From Ornithinibacillus halophilus (GTDB lineage Bacteria > Bacillota > Bacilli > Bacillales > Amphibacillaceae), in contig NZ_FQVW01000006.1 in assembly GCF_900129485.1 (NCBI RefSeq), positions 1-64,000 of the forward strand: a DNA stretch of 64,000 nucleotides, read 5' to 3'. Shown one piece after another: positions 29,382 through 40,802 of the stretch (the first letter of the stretch is position 1; each line of letters opens with the position of its first letter). Below the pieces are notes generated by a model. That model saw only the letters and a program-made list of their open reading frames with translations. It ran no database searches and was not told the origin of the DNA. The position numbers and the translations under genes are program-made.

Positions 29382-31615
29382 GTCGAACAATTGGTGACCT
29401 AATTAAAGGGTTAAATAAAGAACAACAAGAAGCAGTTAAACATACAGATGGGCCGTTATTAATAATGGCAGGAGCAGGTAGTGGGAAAACGCGAGTACTT
29501 ACCCACCGCATCGCTTACCTAATGGGAGAAAAAGATGTTTCTCCACGTAATATATTAGCGATTACCTTTACCAACAAAGCTGCAAGAGAAATGAAGGAAC
29601 GTGTGGCAAGATTAGTTGGACCAGAAGGGGAAAATATGTGGGTATCTACGTTCCACTCCATGTGTGTACGAATATTGAGAAGAGATATAGATCGAATTGG
29701 CTTCAGTAGGAATTTCACAATTTTAGATAGTGGTGATCAGCTATCATTAATCAAACAAATTTTGAAAGATAAAAATATTGATTCGAAAAAGTTCGATCCA
29801 CGAGCGATTTTAGGACAAATTAGTGGTGCAAAAAATGAATTGATTACCCCTGAGAAATTTAGTGAAAGCGTGGGGGATTATTTTAGTAGACAAGTATCAG
29901 AAGTTTACACAGAATACCAAAAGAGACTACAAAAAAACCAGTCGCTTGATTTTGATGATTTAATTATGGAGACAATCCATCTGTTTAAACGTGTGCCAGA
30001 GGTATTGGAATATTACCAAAGAAGGTTTCAATATATTCATGTCGACGAGTATCAAGATACTAACCATGCGCAATACTTTTTAGTAAAGCAGTTAGCAAGT
30101 CGATTCCAAAATCTCTGTGTTGTAGGTGACTCAGATCAATCGATTTATCGTTGGCGTGGCGCAGATATTGGGAATATTTTATCGTTTGAAAAAGATTATC
30201 CAACAGCTAGAGCAATATTTTTGGAGCAAAATTATCGTTCCACAAAGTCCATTTTAGATGCTGCCAATAAAGTTATTAATAATAATACAGGTAGAAAACC
30301 GAAAAATCTTTGGACTGATAATCCAAGTGGAAATAAAATCAATTACTACCAAGGTACAACCGAACAAGATGAAGCAATATTCATCACCGACAAAATTCAA
30401 GAATTGACCTCAAAAGGAGAATTTTCACCGAATGATGTTGCGATTCTATATCGGACGAATGCGCAATCCCGTGCAGTGGAGGATACATTTGTAAAATCTG
30501 GTGTAGCCTATCAAATGGTAGGTGGTACTAAGTTCTATGATCGTAAAGAAATTAAAGATATGCTTGCTTATTTACGTCTAATTACGAATCCCAATGATGA
30601 CATTAGCTTTGAACGAGTAGTCAATGAACCGAAGCGAGGAATTGGGAAGACATCGGTTGAGAAATTACGAGCTTATGCTACTAACCACGATATTTCTTTG
30701 TATCAAACAATTTTAGAAGTTGATTTTACAGGAGTATCTAAGAAGGCAGCCAATGCTTTATCTGAATTCGGTACATTAATAAAAACGTTAAGCCAACAGC
30801 AAGAGTTTTTGACGGCGACTGATATGGTAGAGGCTGTACTTGAGCGAACTGGCTATGAACAAATGCTGAAAAATGAACGCTCCATTGAGGCGCAGAGCCG
30901 ATTAGAAAATATAGAAGAGTTTAAAACCGTAACACAGAAGTATGAAGAAACAAGCGAGGATAAGACATTAATTGCCTTTTTAACAGACTTAGCTTTAATT
31001 GCAGACATTGACCGTGTGGATGAAGAAGAGAGCCAAAATGAAGAAAAAGTAACGATGATGACTTTGCATGCTGCCAAAGGGTTAGAGTTTCCAGTTGTAT
31101 TTTTAATTGGTATGGAAGAGAATGTTTTCCCTCATAGTCGTTCGATGTTTGATGAAGAGGAAATGGAAGAAGAACGACGATTAGCATATGTGGGAATTAC
31201 GAGAGCAGAGAAACAACTTTTCTTAACTCATGCGAAAATGCGTACCCTATTTGGACGTACGAATATGAATCCTATTAGTCGTTTTATTAATGAAATACCT
31301 GAAGAACTGATTGAAGGAATTGAAGAAGTGAAAACATCAATGTTCGGTTCCAAACCTTCTCCAACAGCTTCACCATTTGGCAAACCGAAAATTCAAGAGG
31401 CACCTGTTAAACGGAAAGCCCAAAAACAAAAATCAACTGGTGCTGAAAATGAAACGTGGAAGCCAGGGGATAAGGCTAGTCATAAAAAATGGGGTGTTGG
31501 TACGGTTGTGAAGGTTCAAGGTGAAGGAGATTCAATGGAACTTGATGTTGCATTTCCAGCACCAACAGGTATCAAACGATTATTAGCTAAGTTTGCACCA
31601 ATAACGAAGGAGTAA
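29378..31615 (+). CDS. pcrA: ATP-dependent DNA helicase PcrA (UvrD family)
   Basis: This is a superfamily 1A 3'-5' helicase of about 745 residues, used in repair, replication restart and plasmid rolling-circle replication. Motifs run in order: Walker [10 protein letters not shown] near residue 34, [48 protein letters not shown]-type [13 protein letters not shown] and VGITRAE. The C-terminal RNA-polymerase-interacting Tudor-like segment is [17 protein letters not shown] 29378 lies 8 bp after AGGAAGG; the GTG at 29369 overlaps that site. It is translationally coupled to pcrB and 12 bp ahead of ligA. Confidence 0.96.
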   Translation: MSRTIGDLIKGLNKEQQEAVKHTDGPLLIMAGAGSGKTRVLTHRIAYLMGEKDVSPRNILAITFTNKAAREMKERVARLVGPEGENMWVSTFHSMCVRILRRDIDRIGFSRNFTILDSGDQLSLIKQILKDKNIDSKKFDPRAILGQISGAKNELITPEKFSESVGDYFSRQVSEVYTEYQKRLQKNQSLDFDDLIMETIHLFKRVPEVLEYYQRRFQYIHVDEYQDTNHAQYFLVKQLASRFQNLCVVGDSDQSIYRWRGADIGNILSFEKDYPTARAIFLEQNYRSTKSILDAANKVINNNTGRKPKNLWTDNPSGNKINYYQGTTEQDEAIFITDKIQELTSKGEFSPNDVAILYRTNAQSRAVEDTFVKSGVAYQMVGGTKFYDRKEIKDMLAYLRLITNPNDDISFERVVNEPKRGIGKTSVEKLRAYATNHDISLYQTILEVDFTGVSKKAANALSEFGTLIKTLSQQQEFLTATDMVEAVLERTGYEQMLKNERSIEAQSRLENIEEFKTVTQKYEETSEDKTLIAFLTDLALIADIDRVDEEESQNEEKVTMMTLHAAKGLEFPVVFLIGMEENVFPHSRSMFDEEEMEEERRLAYVGITRAEKQLFLTHAKMRTLFGRTNMNPISRFINEIPEELIEGIEEVKTSMFGSKPSPTASPFGKPKIQEAPVKRKAQKQKSTGAENETWKPGDKASHKKWGVGTVVKVQGEGDSMELDVAFPAPTGIKRLLAKFAPITKE

Positions 31616-33634
<2,019 letters not shown>

Positions 33635-33646
33635 AGGGGTGGTTGC

Positions 33647-34762
33647 ATGAAAAAAGTTAGTGTTATTTTAATATGCACCCTCCTCCTCATAACAGGTTGT
33701 ATACCGAATCTAGAGGGTGAGGATGAAGTGCTGCCAAATGATGAAGAGGTAGAGGGACAAAAGTCAATTGTTCCAAGTTATCGTCTTTCCGATGAAAATT
33801 ATCCAATGATTTTGCCATATAGAGTAAGTGAGGCAAGAGGTGCTATTATTAACCAAATGGGAAGTAATAGAATCGACATTGATGAAATGGAAGAAGGGTT
33901 ACGACGTCATTCACAAGAATATTTTGACCCAGGGGATTATTATTTTGAGGAAGGACAATATTTATCACTTTCAACCGTATATAATTGGATTGATGATCTT
34001 AATCCTGAAGTAGAGGATGAAGCAGATGTTGAAGACTATCGTGAAAATCCAAGATATCTCACACATATTCTCGAGCAAAATTTTCTCCAACGGAAAGGAG
34101 AGAAGAAGGTAGAATTAAGTGGGATATCGATTGGCTTAGCGATGAAGTCTGTCTACCGTTTTAATGCAAATGGCAGAGGGCCTTATTTTGAAGAAATTGA
34201 CTACGATACGATGTTTGAAAAAGCCCAAGAAGTTGCTCAAAAAGTGTTGGAAAGGCTTCGTCAACGTGAAGAATTAACAGATATCCCGATTATGTTTGCC
34301 ATCTATCGAGAAGAAGCCCAAAATTCAGCTGTACCAGGTAATTTTGTTGCAAAAACCTATGTAAAAAGTGGAGATATGATGATCAGAAATTGGGATAATC
34401 TGAATGAAGAAAATATTCTCTTCCCATCTAGAGAAGCAGAACGGAAATATTACGATGACGCTCAAATGATTAATAGCTTCGCGACAGATATAGCTGAATT
34501 CTTCCCTAATTACGTTGGGGTGATTGGAAAAGGATTTTACATTAATGAAGAACTGCAAGAATTGACGTTAGAAATTCCAATCGAGTTTTATGGAAAAGGG
34601 GAAGTACTAGGTTTTACGCAATATGCTTACGGATTAGTAAAGGAAAAGTTTTCAGGTGATTACTATGACTTAGAAGTGAATATAACGTCAAGTCAAGGAC
34701 AGGAAGCATTAATATTCCGACCTGCAGGTGAAAATGAACCAACTGTCCATGTATATCACTAA
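33647..34762 (+). CDS. yerH: CamS family sex pheromone-like lipoprotein, YerH homologue
   Basis: This is a 371-residue exported lipoprotein. The signal peptide ends in a lipobox LITGC near residue 17, followed by an acidic linker. The CamS domain contains LPYRVSEARGAII, GDYYFEEGQYLSLSTVYNWI, LTHILEQNFLQRKG and the C-terminal VNITSSQGQEALIFRP. In enterococci the signal peptide of a family member is the source of the cAM373 pheromone. In Bacillus no such role is established. It closes the pcrB-pcrA-ligA unit as in B. subtilis and has a clear terminator downstream. Confidence 0.9.
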   Translation: MKKVSVILICTLLLITGCIPNLEGEDEVLPNDEEVEGQKSIVPSYRLSDENYPMILPYRVSEARGAIINQMGSNRIDIDEMEEGLRRHSQEYFDPGDYYFEEGQYLSLSTVYNWIDDLNPEVEDEADVEDYRENPRYLTHILEQNFLQRKGEKKVELSGISIGLAMKSVYRFNANGRGPYFEEIDYDTMFEKAQEVAQKVLERLRQREELTDIPIMFAIYREEAQNSAVPGNFVAKTYVKSGDMMIRNWDNLNEENILFPSREAERKYYDDAQMINSFATDIAEFFPNYVGVIGKGFYINEELQELTLEIPIEFYGKGEVLGFTQYAYGLVKEKFSGDYYDLEVNITSSQGQEALIFRPAGENEPTVHVYH

Positions 34763-34822
34763 TAGGATAGTATATAAAAAAGAATGATTTATTGAAGAAT
34801 TGCTAGATTTCAGTTAGAATAA

Positions 34823-34850
34823 GGAGTGGAATATACCACTCCGTTTTTTT
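34823..34850 (+). terminator. terminator after yerH
   Basis: GGAGTGG and CCACTCC pair around AATATA, followed by G and T7. Confidence 0.9.
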
Positions 34851-34966
34851 ATAAATGCACTTATTTCTTGAAAATTCATAATTCTTGTTTATTTCTCGCT
34901 ACTTGTATTTAATAATGAAAACGGAAACAAGGTATAAATATGGATAACGTATAGGAGGTTTTTTAT

Positions 34967-36517
34967 ATGGTAGTACCATACAAGCACGAACCATTTACTG
35001 ACTTTTCAGTAGAAGAGAACAGACAATTGATGCTCGACGCACTAAAAAAGGTGGAAGCAGATTTAGGTAAGGAATATCCACTAATTATTAATGGTGAGCG
35101 TATCACTACAGAAGACAAAATTGTTTCTGTTAACCCAGCTAATAAAGAAGAAATAATTGGGTATGTATCTAAAGCCAATAAAGAGCTAGCTGAAAAAGCA
35201 ATTCAAGTGGCTGATGAAAGATTCCAAAACTATTGGAGAACTTCTGATCCAAAATTCCGTGCAGGTATTCTTTTCCGTGCAGCAGCAATTATTCGTCGTC
35301 GTAAACATGAATTCTCTGCACACTTAGTAAAAGAAGGCGGAAAACCGTGGAAAGAAGCAGATGCGGATACTGCAGAAGCAATTGACTTCCTTGAGTATTA
35401 TGGTCGTCAAATGCTGAAAATAAAAGATGGTATTGAAATAAACAGCCGTCCTATCGAGCATAACCAATTTAATTACATTCCATTAGGTGTTGGTCTTGTT
35501 ATTTCACCATGGAACTTCTTATTTGCTATTATGGCTGGTACAACTGTAGCTGCAATGGTTAGTGGTAATACAGTATTATTAAAACCAGCAAGTACGACAC
35601 CAGTTATTGCATATAAATTTATGGAAGTATTAGAGGAAGCAGGTCTTCCTGCAGGTGTCATTAACTATATTCCTGGACCAGGGAGTGAAGTTGGTGATTT
35701 CTTAGTTGACCATCCTCGTACACGTTTTATTAGCTTTACAGGTTCTCGTGAAGTTGGTACACGTATCTTTGAACGTGCAGCAGTAGTACACAAAGGACAA
35801 AAGTGGTTAAAACGAACCATCATTGAAATGGGTGGTAAAGATACAATTGTTGTTGATAAAGAAGCTGACCTTGAGTTGGCTGCACAATCAATAGTACAAT
35901 CTGCATTTGGATTCTCTGGTCAGAAATGTTCAGCATGTTCACGCGCAGTTATTCATGAAGATGTTTATGAAGATGTAAAAGGTCGCGTAGTTGAATTAAC
36001 GAAAGAACTTTCTGCTGGAAATCCTTATGATAATTCTCATTTCATGGGTCCAGTTATTGACCAAGGTGCATATGACAAGATTATGAGTTACATTGAGATT
36101 GGTAAAAATGAAGGAGAGCTTCTTGTTGGTGGAGATGGAGATGACTCAACTGGTTGGTTCATAAATCCAACTGTATTTGGAGATGTGGATCCTGAAGCGC
36201 GTATTATGCAAGAAGAAATCTTTGGACCTGTTGTTGGTTTAACAAAAGCTAAAGATTTTGATCATGCTATTGAAATTGCTAACAATACAGAATACGGCTT
36301 AACAGGTGCTGTAATCACAAATAACCGTGAACACTTAGAACAAGCACGCCGTGATTTCCATGTTGGAAACCTTTACTTCAACCGTGGATGTACAGCAGCA
36401 ATCGTTGGTTACCAACCATTTGGTGGGTTTAACATGTCTGGTACAGATTCAAAAGCAGGTGGACCAGATTACTTAATCCAACATATGCAAGGTAAAACAA
36501 CTTCTGAAATGCTATAA
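34967..36517 (+). CDS. rocA: L-glutamate gamma-semialdehyde (1-pyrroline-5-carboxylate) dehydrogenase
   Basis: This aldehyde dehydrogenase of 516 residues oxidises P5C to glutamate, the second step of proline and arginine catabolism. Markers are [33 protein letters not shown], the general base in [11 protein letters not shown] and the catalytic Cys in [12 protein letters not shown]. The start ATG follows AGGAGG. Codon choice is of the highly expressed type. No proline dehydrogenase gene is adjacent; a proline symporter lies 2 kb downstream, with a TPR regulator between. It could equally be called ycgN or pruA; the activity is well supported. Confidence 0.93.
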   Translation: MVVPYKHEPFTDFSVEENRQLMLDALKKVEADLGKEYPLIINGERITTEDKIVSVNPANKEEIIGYVSKANKELAEKAIQVADERFQNYWRTSDPKFRAGILFRAAAIIRRRKHEFSAHLVKEGGKPWKEADADTAEAIDFLEYYGRQMLKIKDGIEINSRPIEHNQFNYIPLGVGLVISPWNFLFAIMAGTTVAAMVSGNTVLLKPASTTPVIAYKFMEVLEEAGLPAGVINYIPGPGSEVGDFLVDHPRTRFISFTGSREVGTRIFERAAVVHKGQKWLKRTIIEMGGKDTIVVDKEADLELAAQSIVQSAFGFSGQKCSACSRAVIHEDVYEDVKGRVVELTKELSAGNPYDNSHFMGPVIDQGAYDKIMSYIEIGKNEGELLVGGDGDDSTGWFINPTVFGDVDPEARIMQEEIFGPVVGLTKAKDFDHAIEIANNTEYGLTGAVITNNREHLEQARRDFHVGNLYFNRGCTAAIVGYQPFGGFNMSGTDSKAGGPDYLIQHMQGKTTSEML

Positions 36518-36527
36518 TTTTCACACC

Positions 36528-36556
36528 AACCCCACAGATTTACTTTCTGTGGGGTT
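36528..36556 (+). terminator. terminator after P5C dehydrogenase
   Basis: AACCCCACAGA pairs with TCTGTGGGGTT around a short TTTACTT loop region; the T tract is weak. Confidence 0.75.
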
Positions 36557-36630
36557 ATAAAAAGAAGACTTATATCTGAATATTTAATCTCTTCTATATA
36601 GTAGTGTTTAACGGGTGAAATTAACGTCAA

Positions 36631-36674
36631 AACTTTCCTACTTTCCTAAAGTTAGGAAAGTAGGAAAGTTTTTT
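36631..36674. promoter_or_regulatory. perfect 19-bp inverted repeat with T tract upstream of the TPR regulator
   Basis: AACTTTCCTACTTTCCTAA (36631-36649) is followed after AG by its exact reverse complement (36652-36670) and then TTTT. Each arm is built from a doubled CTTTCCTA unit. A further AACTTTCCC lies at 36700-36708. It may be a second terminator or an operator for the adjacent regulator. Confidence 0.7.
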
Positions 36675-36788
36675 CATGGTTAAAGCCACTTTTCAGGCCT
36701 AACTTTCCCAATAACGGTGTTCGAAAATTATGTTATTATAATAATAAGCAAATAGTAATAGAGACAAGTAATCGGAGGAGAAGATGAG

Positions 36789-38054
36789 ATGGAAATTGGT
36801 TCCTTTATTAAATTACAGCGAGTCAAACAAGGAATGACACAAGAAGAGTTAGCTGATGGAATTGTTTCTATGTCCTATTTGTCCAAAATTGAGAACCAGC
36901 GTACAGATGCTAGTCCAGAAGTGATCAGCATGTTATGTACGAGACTAGGAATTGAACTTAATAGTGAGAAGGATGAAACGATAAAAGAGAAATGTCAAAA
37001 CTGGTTCAATATGCTTTTTGAACAGAATGATAAAAGTGAAATTATTTCAACATATGAGGAAATTAGTCAGCTAATGTCAGTCGTTCGTTCTGATAACTTA
37101 ATGATGTTTGAGATTCATAAGATAAGATACTTCTTGTTAATTGGAGAATATGATAAAGCTTTAGAGCAAATTAATAGTTTAAGTGAGGTAGCAGGCTCTT
37201 TTGATAACACTCATTTATACTATTGGTACAAATTTAAAGGTAACTATAGCTCAGTTATTGGAGAATTTACCCATGCAATGCGCATGTATCGATTGGCTGA
37301 GAAAAAGATTAATCAGATTAATATCAGTGATGCTGAACAAGCAGATATTTATTACATAATTGCTATAACACATAGTAAGTTAAGGAATGTTCTAGAAACA
37401 ATTGATTATACCAATAAGGCTATTGATATCTTTCAAAGAGAGTATAACTTTATTCGGTGTGCACAATGCCATATAGTTCTTGGGATTGCCTACCGTAGAA
37501 TTAAAATGTATGAAAAAGCAATTAAGCATTATAATTTAGCCAAACATCTTGGAGGGCTAAATAAAAATAATGAAATGATTCAATTAACTAACCAAAACCT
37601 TGGTTATTTATACTCCAATATTGGGGATACCAAAGAAGGTATTAAACATTTTCTAGAAGTAGTAAAGGATGAGAAGACTAAAGTTACTGGTAGATTAATG
37701 GCAGTAACAAACCTTATCAAAGAGTATTATAAGATCCAAAATTTTGATAAAGTTGAAGAGATGATAGTAGTTGCTAATAATCTTCTAAAACAAGATAAAA
37801 ATGATGTTTACCATAGATTGTATAATTACATAGTTTTAACTTTTGAGTATGCCATCACGAATCAAGATGAAAAGTTCACTTCGTTATTAATAGAGGAATT
37901 TATACCTTACCTGAAAAAGCAAAAAGATCATGCAAACTTAATAATTTACTCGAATATGATTGCTAAACATTATGAAAGTGTAGGTAGGTATAAAGACTCT
38001 GTTAAATATTATAAGTTAGCAAACCTCACATATGAGGAAGTTGTAAATCTATAA
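36789..38054 (+). CDS. XRE-HTH plus TPR regulator, NprR/PlcR-like (RRNPP family)
   Basis: This is a predicted cytosolic, peptide-responsive transcription regulator of 421 residues, close to NprR (about 423) and longer than PlcR. The N-terminal XRE helix-turn-helix covers about residues 5-58 (KLQRVKQGMTQEELADG, then SYLSKIEN). The rest is helical repeats of the TPR kind, for example AIKHYNLAKHLGG and SVKYYKLANLTYEE. The start ATG lies 8 bp after GGAGGAG. A small exported peptide gene begins 15 bp after the stop and shares the terminator. This is the hallmark of regulator-pheromone cassettes such as NprR-NprX and PlcR-PapR. Targets are unknown. A sporulation or phage-type TPR regulator is a less likely alternative. 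Confidence 0.85.
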   Translation: MEIGSFIKLQRVKQGMTQEELADGIVSMSYLSKIENQRTDASPEVISMLCTRLGIELNSEKDETIKEKCQNWFNMLFEQNDKSEIISTYEEISQLMSVVRSDNLMMFEIHKIRYFLLIGEYDKALEQINSLSEVAGSFDNTHLYYWYKFKGNYSSVIGEFTHAMRMYRLAEKKINQINISDAEQADIYYIIAITHSKLRNVLETIDYTNKAIDIFQREYNFIRCAQCHIVLGIAYRRIKMYEKAIKHYNLAKHLGGLNKNNEMIQLTNQNLGYLYSNIGDTKEGIKHFLEVVKDEKTKVTGRLMAVTNLIKEYYKIQNFDKVEEMIVVANNLLKQDKNDVYHRLYNYIVLTFEYAITNQDEKFTSLLIEEFIPYLKKQKDHANLIIYSNMIAKHYESVGRYKDSVKYYKLANLTYEEVVNL

Positions 38055-38069
38055 AGGAGGGGAGAGTAA

Positions 38070-38216
38070 ATGAAAAAAATGATAGCTACCGTTGCACTAG
38101 GAGCATTATTAGTTGGAGGATTTGTATTTGCGCAAGATAACACAACGGATACTGCATCTAATGGTGAATTAGAACCAAGTATCTTTAACATGATGAATTT
38201 TAAAGGTGATCTGTAA
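38070..38216 (+). CDS. putative secreted signalling peptide precursor of the adjacent TPR regulator
   Basis: This is a 48-codon gene, the same length as PapR of the Bacillus cereus group. A signal peptide, MKKMIATVALGALLVGG then FVFA, is followed by a short polar region (QDNTTDTASNGELEP) and a C-terminal segment SIFNMMNFKGDL. The C-terminus is the usual source of the active oligopeptide in PapR and NprX precursors. The ribosome site AAAGGAGGGGAG is very strong, 8 bp from the ATG. It lies 15 bp after the regulator gene. A hairpin terminator follows the stop after about 45 bp. The signalling role is inferred; a small secreted protein of other function is possible. Confidence 0.78.
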   Translation: MKKMIATVALGALLVGGFVFAQDNTTDTASNGELEPSIFNMMNFKGDL

Positions 38217-38261
38217 GGAAAAAATGGTTGTTTAAATTACCCTATTACTATATGATAGATG

Positions 38262-38295
38262 GCCTAGAATAGCGGAAACTATTCTAGGCTTTTTG
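38262..38295 (+). terminator. terminator of the regulator-peptide operon
   Basis: GCCTAGAATAG (38262-38272) pairs perfectly with CTATTCTAGGC (38279-38289), followed by T5. Confidence 0.92.
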
Positions 38296-38541
38296 TGTTT
38301 GAAAATTAACTTGTCCCCACAGAACCCCATATAAGGCACTTATTTAATTTTAATATTTTATTTTAACGTAATTAACAAAAATATACAAAAATTTTCACAA
38401 AATCGACAAAAAGTCTTATATTTCATTTCATTTATGTTATTATATTAATAGGAAAAGTGAATTGGAAAAGTTTCGAATAATACATAAACACTTTTCCGAA
38501 ATCAAAAGGGCAGAATTGATAAAAAAGAAAGGGGTTTCATA
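38296..38541 (+). promoter_or_regulatory. AT-rich leader and control region of the symporter operon
   Basis: About 245 bp have no gene. GGAAAAGT (38464-38471) and ACTTTTCC (38490-38497) form an inverted repeat. Another GGAAAAGTG lies just before it at 38451. These lie 45-90 bp upstream of the small membrane protein gene and could be an operator. A TATATT-type -10 is visible near 38441, but no convincing -35 was found. Confidence 0.4.
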
Positions 38542-38664
38542 ATGGATTTATTTCTACTGAATGGATATGCCTTAACTGGTGCAACATGGTTTTGGTTACT
38601 TGTGCCGATGCCGCTATTAATTTTACTATCAATCGTGTCATTATTTACGAATAAGGGGGACTAG
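38542..38664 (+). CDS. small membrane protein, probable symporter accessory protein
   Basis: This is a 40-residue protein encoded directly before the symporter, with AAAGGGG upstream of its ATG and only 3 bp between its stop and the symporter start. It begins MDLFLLNGYALTGATWFW, continues as one hydrophobic helix (LLVPMPLLILLSIVSLF) and ends with a short charged tail TNKGD. Small single-helix proteins of this kind are known beside sodium:solute symporters. A role in assembly or stability of the symporter is inferred. It is too well placed and too hydrophobic to be a chance frame. Confidence 0.8.
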   Translation: MDLFLLNGYALTGATWFWLLVPMPLLILLSIVSLFTNKGD

Positions 38665-38667
38665 AAA

Positions 38668-40209
38668 ATGGATACAGCTGTTTTAATAACTTTTATAGTT
38701 TATTTAGTTGGTATGCTCGTGATCGGGCTATTTATGTATTATAGAACTACTAATCTATCAGACTATGTATTAGGTGGACGTTCACTTAGACCTAGTGTTG
38801 CTGCATTAAGTGCTGGGGCATCAGATATGAGTGGGTGGCTACTATTAGGGCTACCTGGAGCTGCATATGCATCTGGATTCGGTGGTGCTTATGGTGGTTG
38901 GATGGCAATCGGACTAGCAGTCGGTGCATATCTTAACTGGCACTTTGTTGCGAAACGTCTTCGTGTGTACACAGAGGTATCAAACAACTCAATTACAATT
39001 CCTGACTTCTTAGAGAACCGTTTTAAAGACAACTCACACGTTCTACGCGTCGTATCTGCATTAGTAATTTTACTATTTTTCACCTTTTATACATCATCAG
39101 GTATGGTTGCAGGGGCAACACTATTTGAATCATCATTTGGATTTAACTATCAAACTGCGCTATGGATTGGTGCTTTAGTTGTAGTATCTTATACATTTTT
39201 AGGTGGATTTTTAGCTGTAGTATGGACAGACTTTTTCCAAGGGGTATTAATGCTCTTTGCTTTAATTGTAGTACCAATCGTTGCTTTGAATGAACTTGGT
39301 GGTTGGAGTACAGCTGTTCAAGTAATTGGAGAAATAAATCCTGACAACTTAGATATGTTAGCAGGAGTAGGAACGTTTGCTGGAGTAATTGCAATTATCT
39401 CAGGTGCTGCATGGGGTCTTGGTTACTTCGGTCAGCCTCATATTATTGTCCGTTTTATGGCATTACGTTCTCATAAAGATGTACCAAAAGCGAAATTTAT
39501 TGGTACAACTTGGATGATTTTAGGTTTATATGGTGCAATGTTTACTGGTTTTATCGGTTTAGCATTCATTACAACACAAGATGTATCTATACTAAGTAAT
39601 TTTGGAATTGATTTAGTAGAAGAAGGTGGAGTAACGTTATTAGATAACCCAGAAGTTATTTTCATTGCGTTATCACAGTTACTATTCCATCCAGTTATCG
39701 CTGGTATTTTATTAGCTGCTATTCTTTCAGCAATTATGAGTACAGTTGACTCTCAATTACTAGTTTCTTCTTCAGCAGTTGCAGAAGATTTCTATAAAGC
39801 AATCTTCCGTAAAGAAGCTTCTGAAAAAGAATTAGTATGGGTTGGTAGAATTGCAACAATCGTTATTGCATTAATCGCAACATTAATCGCAATGGATCCA
39901 GAAGCTTCTGTGCTTGAATTAGTTGGGTATGCATGGGCAGGATTTGGTGCCGCATTTGGACCAACTATAATTCTATCGTTATTCTGGAAAGGAATTACTC
40001 GTAATGGTGCAATCGCTGGTGTAATTGTTGGTGCTGTTACAGTTGTAATTTGGGGTAACTACTTATCAGGTGGAATTTTTGATCTTTATGAAATCGTTCC
40101 AGGTTTCCTACTTAACTTAATTGTTACTGTAGTAGTAAGTAAAACGGGTAAACCGTCACCTGAAATGGAAGCAGAGTTTGATGAAACTGTTGCTAAATTA
40201 AACGAATAA
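38668..40209 (+). CDS. putP: sodium/proline symporter (SSS family)
   Basis: This is a 513-residue integral membrane Na+:proline symporter with about 13 helices. PutP/OpuE hallmarks include SDYVLGGRSLRPSVAALSAGASDMSGW, GLGYFGQPHIIVRFMA and ILSAIMSTVDSQLLVSSSA, which carries Na+-site residues. The start follows AAGGGGGAC, which also ends the small gene upstream. In B. subtilis this position holds opuE for osmoprotective proline uptake. The neighbouring P5C dehydrogenase suggests catabolic use as well. The sequence alone does not separate the two roles. Terminator at 40226. Confidence 0.93.
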   Translation: MDTAVLITFIVYLVGMLVIGLFMYYRTTNLSDYVLGGRSLRPSVAALSAGASDMSGWLLLGLPGAAYASGFGGAYGGWMAIGLAVGAYLNWHFVAKRLRVYTEVSNNSITIPDFLENRFKDNSHVLRVVSALVILLFFTFYTSSGMVAGATLFESSFGFNYQTALWIGALVVVSYTFLGGFLAVVWTDFFQGVLMLFALIVVPIVALNELGGWSTAVQVIGEINPDNLDMLAGVGTFAGVIAIISGAAWGLGYFGQPHIIVRFMALRSHKDVPKAKFIGTTWMILGLYGAMFTGFIGLAFITTQDVSILSNFGIDLVEEGGVTLLDNPEVIFIALSQLLFHPVIAGILLAAILSAIMSTVDSQLLVSSSAVAEDFYKAIFRKEASEKELVWVGRIATIVIALIATLIAMDPEASVLELVGYAWAGFGAAFGPTIILSLFWKGITRNGAIAGVIVGAVTVVIWGNYLSGGIFDLYEIVPGFLLNLIVTVVVSKTGKPSPEMEAEFDETVAKLNE

Positions 40210-40225
40210 TATTAATTAATAAGAA

Positions 40226-40256
40226 AGTCACTTCTCTAAGGAGAGGTGGCTTTTTT
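40226..40256 (+). terminator. terminator after putP
   Basis: AGTCACTTCTCT pairs with AGAGGTGGCT (one G-T pair) and T6 follows. Confidence 0.88.
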
Positions 40257-40494
40257 GGTTAGTCGTTCAATTAATATATATTTGAGGTAGATTTCCTAAT
40301 TAAGAAACAATATAGCCGAACATTTCATGAGTGGAATTTGCTACAGATAGTACTGTAAGGAAGCTTTTATCCTTCATTAGTTGCTAATTCCTATTAAATT
40401 CTGCTATTATCAATAGTATTGTAGGGCTTTTCTTATTTAAATAATGTAGTTAAAATATCCTATTATATATAATGGAAATAGTGGAGGTGCAAAC

Positions 40495-40785
40495 ATGACA
40501 AATATTTCGAAAGAACAAGTGAAACACGTAGCAAACTTGGCACGCTTAGAATTCACTGAAGAAGAAGTGGAAATGTTCACAGAACAATTAAGCTCGATCA
40601 TTTCATTTGCAGAGCAGTTAAACGAATTAGACACAGATGGTGTTGAACCAACAACGCATGTGCTTGACCTTAAAAATGTAATGCGTAAGGACGAGCATAA
40701 AGATTGGATTACAAAAGAAGAAGCAATGAAAAATGCCCCAGATCAAGAAAATGGTCAATATAAAGTACCATCTATTTTAGAATAA
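40495..40785 (+). CDS. gatC: Asp-tRNA(Asn)/Glu-tRNA(Gln) amidotransferase subunit C
   Basis: GatC is a 96-residue subunit that stabilises GatA and bridges GatA and GatB. The helical N-terminus has [17 protein letters not shown], followed by [19 protein letters not shown] and the C-terminal QYKVPSILE. The start ATG follows GGAGGTG. It heads the gatC-gatA-gatB operon that makes Gln-tRNA(Gln) by transamidation in Bacillaceae. Confidence 0.96.
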   Translation: MTNISKEQVKHVANLARLEFTEEEVEMFTEQLSSIISFAEQLNELDTDGVEPTTHVLDLKNVMRKDEHKDWITKEEAMKNAPDQENGQYKVPSILE

Positions 40786-40802
40786 AAGGAGGGAATACCA
40801 AA

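Noticed and set aside
40312-40324. PurBox-like ATAGCCGAACATT upstream of gatC
   Set aside because: It matches 12 of 13 consensus positions, but there is no inverted partner, and matches to the 6-base core are expected by chance in 64 kb.
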